A DNA stretch of 17,863 bases from assembly GCA_964577205.1 (NCBI GenBank), contig CAZNYG010000040.1:1-17863 (forward strand). Reading direction: 5' to 3'. The stretch's first letter is position 1. Every line of letters begins with the position of its first letter. This DNA is from CAZNYG01 sp964577205 (GTDB taxonomy: Bacteria > Elusimicrobiota > Endomicrobiia > Endomicrobiales > CAIRNS01). The notes beneath the pieces are model-generated. The model saw only the letters and a program-made list of their open reading frames with translations. It was not told the origin of the DNA and did no database searches. A program made the translations under genes and the position numbers. Below are positions 15,973 to 17,863 of the stretch, piece by piece.

Positions 15973-17169
15973 TTATTCAGGTATCAGCAATACCACGGTC
16001 GTGGTATTGTGGAAGCCGCTCAGCTGGCCGAGTTCCATGGCGATCTCGCCGTACGTTTCAAAACCGATCATGGGGATATGTCCGAGCACTTCGCTGATAC
16101 CTTCCACCGCGCGGTCGAATTCCGGGCCGAGGATAACGGCGCGGCACACGCAGTCGAAAACGATCGCGCCGGCAAGCTTGACCCCGCGCGCCGCGGCAAG
16201 CGCATTCTCCGCGGCCTTGCGCGCGGACAGTATCTGCGCTTCCCTGGGGCTCTCCATGACCCGCAGCACCATGCCTTCCGCCATCATGCAGGGAAATGTT
16301 ATGGGGCCGTCGCTGGCCGTAGTACCGCCCAGCCAGCGGATCTTATAGTCCGAACCGCCGGTCAGAAGCCCGGCCTCGTACCGCGTGAAGAATGAAGAGA
16401 TCAGCTCGGGACGGGACATCATGTCGACGTTGATGCCGATGGTCTTAGCGCTTTCGCGGCAATATTCCTTCCATACCTCGAAGGCGGGTTTATTGTCTAT
16501 TTCGTAGACGATGTTCCCCTTCGCTTTGGTCACCGTCAAAGGAGGGCTGATCGGCAGATGGCCGTGTTTTACGCCGATGGCTACCGGGATGCGGGACGCG
16601 ACGAAGGCGATGCTCGCCGAATCCGAGGCGACTTTATCGTTGGAAAAGACGACGGTCTCGCGGAACTGAAGGTCGTCGCCGGCGGCACAGCCGGTGAATT
16701 TGACGTTAGGCCCGAGCGCGTTGAGCGCTGAAAGCACCGACTCCTCCCCTTTGCCCGCGATACCGTCTATCATTACCATCGCGGACAGATACGGGAATTC
16801 TTTTATCGGCGCCGGGACGCCGGCAGCCGCGTCCTGGAGGCACTTGACCTCGTCGGCGCGCAGGCCGGAACCCATGCCCGTAAAAAATGAGTGGGTATCC
16901 GAAGCGATGACCGCGCAGGCGACGCTCCCTTTGGAGACCCGTTCTTCGGTGAACTCGCCCGACGTGGAACAGCCGATCAGCGAAGCGTCGCCGGTCACCT
17001 GTCGGACGCCGTCGACGATCGAGCGGTAATTGTACGCGCTGGAAGCGAACACAATGACCAGGTCGGCCTTCGTTATACCGGCTTTTTTCATGGCCTTTTC
17101 CGCGACTTCGCGGCCTGCCTTGAAACTGTCTTCGGACGTAATGATGGCGGTACCGAATTTTGTGCCCAT
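15973..17169 (-). CDS. FIST-domain sensory protein
   Basis: Protein of 398 aa matching the FIST (F-box and intracellular signal transduction) family, a sensory domain proposed to bind small ligands, often linked to signalling proteins. I chose the ATG at 17169: the strong Shine-Dalgarno GAGGTG lies 6-8 nt upstream (about 17174-17179). The frame is open to 17271, but that extension reads through a palindromic repeat and hairpin. The N-terminal FIST_N part shows ADLVIVFASSAYNYRSIVDG, LIGCSTSGEF and SLIGCSTSGEFTEE-type features. The C-terminal FIST_C part ends in GFHNTTTVVLLIPE, a family hallmark. There are no signal peptide or TM segments, so it acts in the cytoplasm, and no output domain, so it must signal to another protein. 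The next gene, a soluble histidine kinase, is the natural candidate. Upstream is pstB, with a spacer of about 98 nt. Confidence 0.9.
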   Translation of the reverse strand: MGTKFGTAIITSEDSFKAGREVAEKAMKKAGITKADLVIVFASSAYNYRSIVDGVRQVTGDASLIGCSTSGEFTEERVSKGSVACAVIASDTHSFFTGMGSGLRADEVKCLQDAAAGVPAPIKEFPYLSAMVMIDGIAGKGEESVLSALNALGPNVKFTGCAAGDDLQFRETVVFSNDKVASDSASIAFVASRIPVAIGVKHGHLPISPPLTVTKAKGNIVYEIDNKPAFEVWKEYCRESAKTIGINVDMMSRPELISSFFTRYEAGLLTGGSDYKIRWLGGTTASDGPITFPCMMAEGMVLRVMESPREAQILSARKAAENALAAARGVKLAGAIVFDCVCRAVILGPEFDRAVEGISEVLGHIPMIGFETYGEIAMELGQLSGFHNTTTVVLLIPE

Positions 17170-17209
17170 TAACACACCTCTTTTAATAACCGGCCTTGCG
17201 CATTTAATT

Positions 17210-17232
17210 CCTTCTCCCCTCTGGGGAGAAGG
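17210..17232. repeat. Perfect GC-rich palindrome (REP-like) upstream of the FIST gene
   Basis: CCTTCTCCCC (17210-17219), TCT, then GGGGAGAAGG (17223-17232): a perfect 10-bp stem with a 3-nt loop. It has no T-tract on the minus strand, so it resembles a dispersed REP-type palindrome more than a terminator. It ends about 40 nt before the FIST start codon. Confidence 0.7.
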
Positions 17233-17241
17233 CCAGGATGA

Positions 17242-17257
17242 TGGCATAAAAATGCCA
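17242..17257 (-). other. Small hairpin just after pstB
   Basis: TGGCAT-AAAA-ATGCCA on the plus strand (TTTT loop on the minus strand), a perfect 6-bp stem 10 nt after the pstB stop codon. No T-tract follows, so it may protect a 3' end or terminate only weakly together with the adjacent GC-rich palindrome. Confidence 0.35.
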
Positions 17258-17267
17258 ACAGGATCGA

Positions 17268-17863
17268 TCAACCGTATTTGCCGGTAATGTAGTCCTCGGT
17301 ACGGCGGTCTTTCGGAACGGTGAAAAGAATATCAGTGGCTCCGAATTCGATAAGTTCGCCCAGGAGCATGAACCCGGTACTGTCGCTGATACGGGCGGCC
17401 TGCTGCATGTTGTGGGTCACGATGATGATCGTGTACCTCTTTTTCAGCTCCAGCATCAGTTCTTCGATCTTGGCCGTGGCGATAGGGTCCAATGCGGAAC
17501 AGGGTTCGTCCATCAACAGGATATCGGGCTTTACCGCTATCAGGCGGGCGATGCACAGGCGCTGCTGCTGCTCCAGGCTGAGCCCGAGGGCGGAGCGTTT
17601 CAGCTTGTCTTTCAGGTCTTTCCAGAGGGAGACGGCGTCGAGGCTCTTCTGGACGATCCCGTCGAACTCGCTTCTGCTGAACAGTCCGTGTATCTTGAGG
17701 CCCAGAGTTATGTTCGCCTCGATGGACATCGGGAAAGGGTTGGGCCGCTGGAAGACCATGCCGATCCTCTTGCGCAGGGCGACCAGGTCGTATTTCGGGT
17801 CAAGGATATTCTTGCCGTCGACCACGATCCGGCCTTCCATGCGCACGCCCTCGATAAGATCGT
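17268..17863 (-). CDS. pstB: Phosphate ABC transporter ATP-binding protein PstB (5' partial)
   Basis: ATPase of the PstSCAB high-affinity phosphate importer, on the inner face of the membrane. The gene runs off the window: the frame is open to 17861 and reads DLIEGVRMEGRIVVDG, a usual internal PstB stretch, so the GTG at 17846 is not the start. The N-terminus with Walker A is outside. Visible here are the Q-loop region (GMVFQRPNPFP), a strongly PstB-like signature region, Walker B (ILLMDEPCSALDPIAT), the H-loop (IIIVTHNMQQAARIS) and the C-terminus ending at TGA 17268. The ABC signature is LSLEQ rather than the usual LSGGQ, while the following QQRLCIAR is preserved. Upstream pst genes presumably lie beyond the window edge. 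No phoU follows; the next gene encodes the FIST protein. Confidence 0.92.
   Translation of the reverse strand, partial: DLIEGVRMEGRIVVDGKNILDPKYDLVALRKRIGMVFQRPNPFPMSIEANITLGLKIHGLFSRSEFDGIVQKSLDAVSLWKDLKDKLKRSALGLSLEQQQRLCIARLIAVKPDILLMDEPCSALDPIATAKIEELMLELKKRYTIIIVTHNMQQAARISDSTGFMLLGELIEFGATDILFTVPKDRRTEDYITGKYG

Noticed and set aside
1..17863. Anti-phage defence island or other known defence system around addAB
   Set aside because: No restriction, toxin-antitoxin, CRISPR or integrase genes are present; AddAB is a housekeeping recombination enzyme.

Overview
This is a draft-assembly window (one 10-N scaffold gap at 333-342) from a GC-rich, Gram-negative-type, uncultured-looking bacterium. 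Every gene I can support lies on the minus strand, so biological order runs from high to low coordinates. Large secreted proteins built from right-handed beta-helix, PKD, fibronectin-III-like and FlgD-like C-terminal modules, together with long PAS/Cache histidine kinases, suggest an environmental candidate-phylum bacterium (Elusimicrobiota/Omnitrophota-like lineages would fit). That placement is inference only; no rRNA or marker gene is present.

Layout in transcription order: (1) 17863-17268, the 3' part of a PstB-type phosphate ABC-transporter ATPase with a non-canonical signature motif. (2) 17169-15973, a FIST-domain sensor protein. (3) 15800-14751, a soluble histidine kinase with an unrecognised N-terminal domain. 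(4) 14634-11506, an AddA/RecB-like helicase-nuclease. (5) 11436-8623, an AddB-like nuclease with iron-sulfur cysteines. (6) 8422-5285, a multi-pass Cache-PAS-PAS histidine kinase. (7) 5027-2664, a secreted papain-family (C1) peptidase with a FlgD-like C-terminal domain. (8) 2370 to the window edge, a secreted beta-helix/PKD/fibronectin-like protein interrupted by the gap.

How they fit: AddA and AddB form a double-strand-break end-processing enzyme. The FIST protein and the soluble kinase are adjacent and may be a cytoplasmic sensor-kinase pair. The large membrane kinase has no response regulator in the window. The two secreted proteins share the same fibronectin-like module and probably belong to one extracellular programme.

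The most unusual signal is between the genes. Three spacers (FIST/kinase, addA/addB, addB/membrane kinase) carry short tandem arrays of 8-bp units arranged as inverted repeats. One has an extra array of four 11-bp units. In two of them the array ends in T5 that directly abuts the Shine-Dalgarno sequence of the next gene. A separate GC-rich palindrome precedes the FIST gene, and a related copy appears to lie inside the addB reading frame.
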